From Oscillospiraceae bacterium (GTDB taxonomy: Bacteria; Bacillota_A; Clostridia; Oscillospirales; CAG-272), in the NCBI GenBank assembly GCA_015064195.1, contig SVSO01000057.1:1-13926 (forward strand): a stretch of DNA of 13,926 nucleotides. The letters run 5' to 3'. Position 1 is the first letter of the stretch. Every line of letters begins with the position of its first letter. The position numbers were made by a program, and so were the translations under genes. This document shows, one piece after another, positions 12,407 to 13,926 of the stretch. The notes under the pieces were generated by a model that saw only the letters and a program-made list of their open reading frames with translations, had not been told where the DNA came from and searched no databases.

Positions 12407-13828
12407 TTACGAAAGCTGCTCGCGGAATTTCTCCATGGCTTCGATCATTGCCGGCTCGATTGCGGCATAGCCGGATGCGAATTCCTTGTTGCCGATGGCC
12501 ACGTCACCGATGAAGTTCTGCGATCCTGCGAAATCATAGATGCCGTTGAAGTCCAGATACGTGTTGTCGTAAATAATATCGAGAACCTGTGCGGTCGCAT
12601 CGTCACGGGATACCTTCTGCTTGATGACGACCTCATACAGCGCAGGACGTACATCCTCGTAGGATTTATAGCACAGTGCTTCCATAATGAAGCCGGTCAT
12701 CTCGGTGTCCTGCACGGTTGCCGGAACTGCCGAGCCGCCGAGACACCATGTGTTGATGTAAGCACAGTAACCGTCCTGCGCCTCGTCATACTTCGGAACG
12801 GGGATGATGCCGAAATCGTCCTCCATCTCACGGAATTCCGCGATGGCGACGGACAGGGAGTTGCCGTAGAACAGCGCACGTCCGGATTTGAACATCTCGT
12901 TGTTAGCGGCATTGGTCTCCGTATTGTGCTCCTTGATGCCGGTCATGTCCAGCTGTGCAAAGACCTTCTGTGCGATGTCCAGCGTGCGCTCATTGTTGAT
13001 GTTCATCACAATCTCATTGTTCTCGATGGTGCAGGGACGTCCGCCGGCGCCGGTGATGAATGCAAGGCCGGAGGTGCCGGTATTCGGGCGGGCAAAGCCG
13101 TAGAAGTCGTTGTAATCGATGGTGCCGTTGCCGTCCAGATCGTAGGTCACATCCTTGGACATCTTGCCGAACTGCTCCAGCGTCCATTTGCCGTCCAGTA
13201 CCATCTGATACAGATCCGGAAGCTGATATTTTTCCGCCTGCTGTACATTGAAGCAGAGCGCATAGGGGGCATAATACTTCTGAGGCGCGATGTCGCCCAT
13301 GGTCACATACATTTTGCCGTCCAGCGTGGTGTTCTCATACATCATGGGCGACCACCATTCGCGGGAAAGATCCAGCGTGGGCAGTGAATTCATGTCCATG
13401 AGGATGCCCTGCGTGACCAGCGGTGCAAATGCGCCGGCGATGGTATCGATGGCGAGGTTGTAGTTGTCTTCATCCGCAAGCACTGACTGCTTGACAAGAG
13501 GAGCAGTCGCGCCGCTTCCGCCCTGTACAACGAATTCCAGATTCACGTTATACTTTTCGGAAATATAGCTGTCGCGCTTTGCCAGTGCATCGTTGACGAC
13601 TTCACCGGTCATGGCTTCATCGGCAAAGTTGGGTCTTGCCGCATAGTGTACACCGAGGATCGTGAAGGTCTTGCCGCCGAAATCCTTCTCGCCAAGCGTT
13701 TCCAGATAAGGGATCTCCGGCTCAGCCGTGGTGGTGTCACCGGCAGTGTCACCCCCCGGAACGGATGTACCGCAGGATGCGGTGAGAAGGCCTGCCAGGA
13801 TCAAACAAATGAGTGTGCGCTTTTTCAT
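12407..13828 (-). CDS. Large extracellular solute-binding lipoprotein, second paralog
   Basis: This 473-residue lipoprotein has a MKKR start, a hydrophobic core and a lipobox ending at C19 (LTASC). A Gly/Thr/Asp linker (20-40) follows. The mature part shares ordered blocks with the protein at 2577-4013: FGGKTFTIL (50-58), VVNDALAKR (77-85), EKYNV, SREWW (155-159), DGKWTLEQF (212-220), FKSGRALFYG, MEDDFGIIPVPKYDEAQ and a late RDDATAQVLDIIYDN. Residues 230-241 (DLDGNGTIDYND) are a near-canonical EF-hand calcium loop. GGAGG lies 8 nt before the ATG. No permease is adjacent within the window, but the region upstream of its start is cut off by the window edge. The ligand is unknown, probably carbohydrate. 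Confidence 0.9.
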   Translation of the reverse strand: MKKRTLICLILAGLLTASCGTSVPGGDTAGDTTTAEPEIPYLETLGEKDFGGKTFTILGVHYAARPNFADEAMTGEVVNDALAKRDSYISEKYNVNLEFVVQGGSGATAPLVKQSVLADEDNYNLAIDTIAGAFAPLVTQGILMDMNSLPTLDLSREWWSPMMYENTTLDGKMYVTMGDIAPQKYYAPYALCFNVQQAEKYQLPDLYQMVLDGKWTLEQFGKMSKDVTYDLDGNGTIDYNDFYGFARPNTGTSGLAFITGAGGRPCTIENNEIVMNINNERTLDIAQKVFAQLDMTGIKEHNTETNAANNEMFKSGRALFYGNSLSVAIAEFREMEDDFGIIPVPKYDEAQDGYCAYINTWCLGGSAVPATVQDTEMTGFIMEALCYKSYEDVRPALYEVVIKQKVSRDDATAQVLDIIYDNTYLDFNGIYDFAGSQNFIGDVAIGNKEFASGYAAIEPAMIEAMEKFREQLS

Positions 13829-13846
13829 GGTAAAATCCTCCTATAT

Positions 13847-13878
13847 AAATTTTAGGAAACCTCGAAAATTTAGGTTCC
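13847..13878. repeat. Short repeats upstream of the second lipoprotein gene
   Basis: AAATTTTAGG (13847-13856) and AAAATTTAGG (13865-13874) are near-identical and spaced by 18 bp. GGAAACCT (13855-13862) and AGGTTCC (13872-13878) form an imperfect inverted repeat. They lie just upstream of the ribosome binding site. They may be an operator or an mRNA hairpin; no good promoter could be assigned in the remaining bases. Confidence 0.35.
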
Positions 13879-13926
13879 AGTATTAGAATTTGCGATTCAA
13901 CGACAAAAAATGAAACAGAAGCGGCG

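Noticed and set aside
12221..13387. Plus-strand open frame of 388 codons opposite the second lipoprotein and the fba promoter.
   Set aside because: It runs through a strong terminator and a promoter, and its product has no family features; the minus-strand lipoprotein is well supported.
13879..13908. A promoter for the second lipoprotein (TAATAC with TTGTCG upstream).
   Set aside because: The spacing is 15 bp and both hexamers are poor; the true promoter may be beyond the window edge.

Overview
The window looks like chromosome from an uncultured, fairly GC-rich member of the Clostridia, probably a gut or anaerobic-digester relative of Oscillospirales or Christensenellales. The signs are Gram-positive style ribosome binding sites and sigma-A promoters, lipobox lipoproteins, energy-coupling-factor (ECF) S components without their own ATPases, a ferredoxin-tailed aldo/keto reductase, a class II fructose-bisphosphate aldolase and an acyl-ACP thioesterase. 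This placement is inference from gene content, not a database match.

Layout. Bases 1-142 hold what looks like the edge of an integrated element: a 3' half of a tRNA-Arg(CCU) gene, from anticodon loop to CCA, with no matching 5' half, followed by an intrinsic terminator. A type I glutamine synthetase (glnA, +) follows under its own promoter. A bidirectional terminator separates it from a minus-strand operon that encodes a large solute-binding lipoprotein and a TIM-barrel sugar isomerase. This operon is divergent from an AraC-family regulator, and the two promoters are superimposed face to face within one repeat-rich 48-bp segment. Next come a ferredoxin-type aldo/keto reductase and a two-gene operon (DUF4430/transcobalamin-C-like lipoprotein plus ECF S component) under a cobalamin riboswitch, then a LacI-family regulator. 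A second ECF operon (S component plus P-loop kinase) has a separate attenuator leader that I could not assign to a known riboswitch class. The window ends with an acyl-ACP thioesterase, fructose-bisphosphate aldolase and a second, paralogous solute-binding lipoprotein. Apart from glnA and the AraC gene, every gene is on the minus strand.

How the genes work together. Two small vitamin-type uptake operons are each controlled by a structured RNA leader and each start from a near-consensus promoter. The first is very probably for cobalamin or a corrinoid. The second probably imports a metabolite that the attached uridine-kinase-fold enzyme phosphorylates. The two solute-binding lipoproteins, with EF-hand-like calcium loops, suggest carbohydrate or oligomer scavenging, but no permease genes are present here. 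glnA, fba and the thioesterase are core nitrogen, carbon and lipid functions. No CRISPR array, rRNA or insertion sequence was found, and no gene-free stretch exceeds 300 bases.
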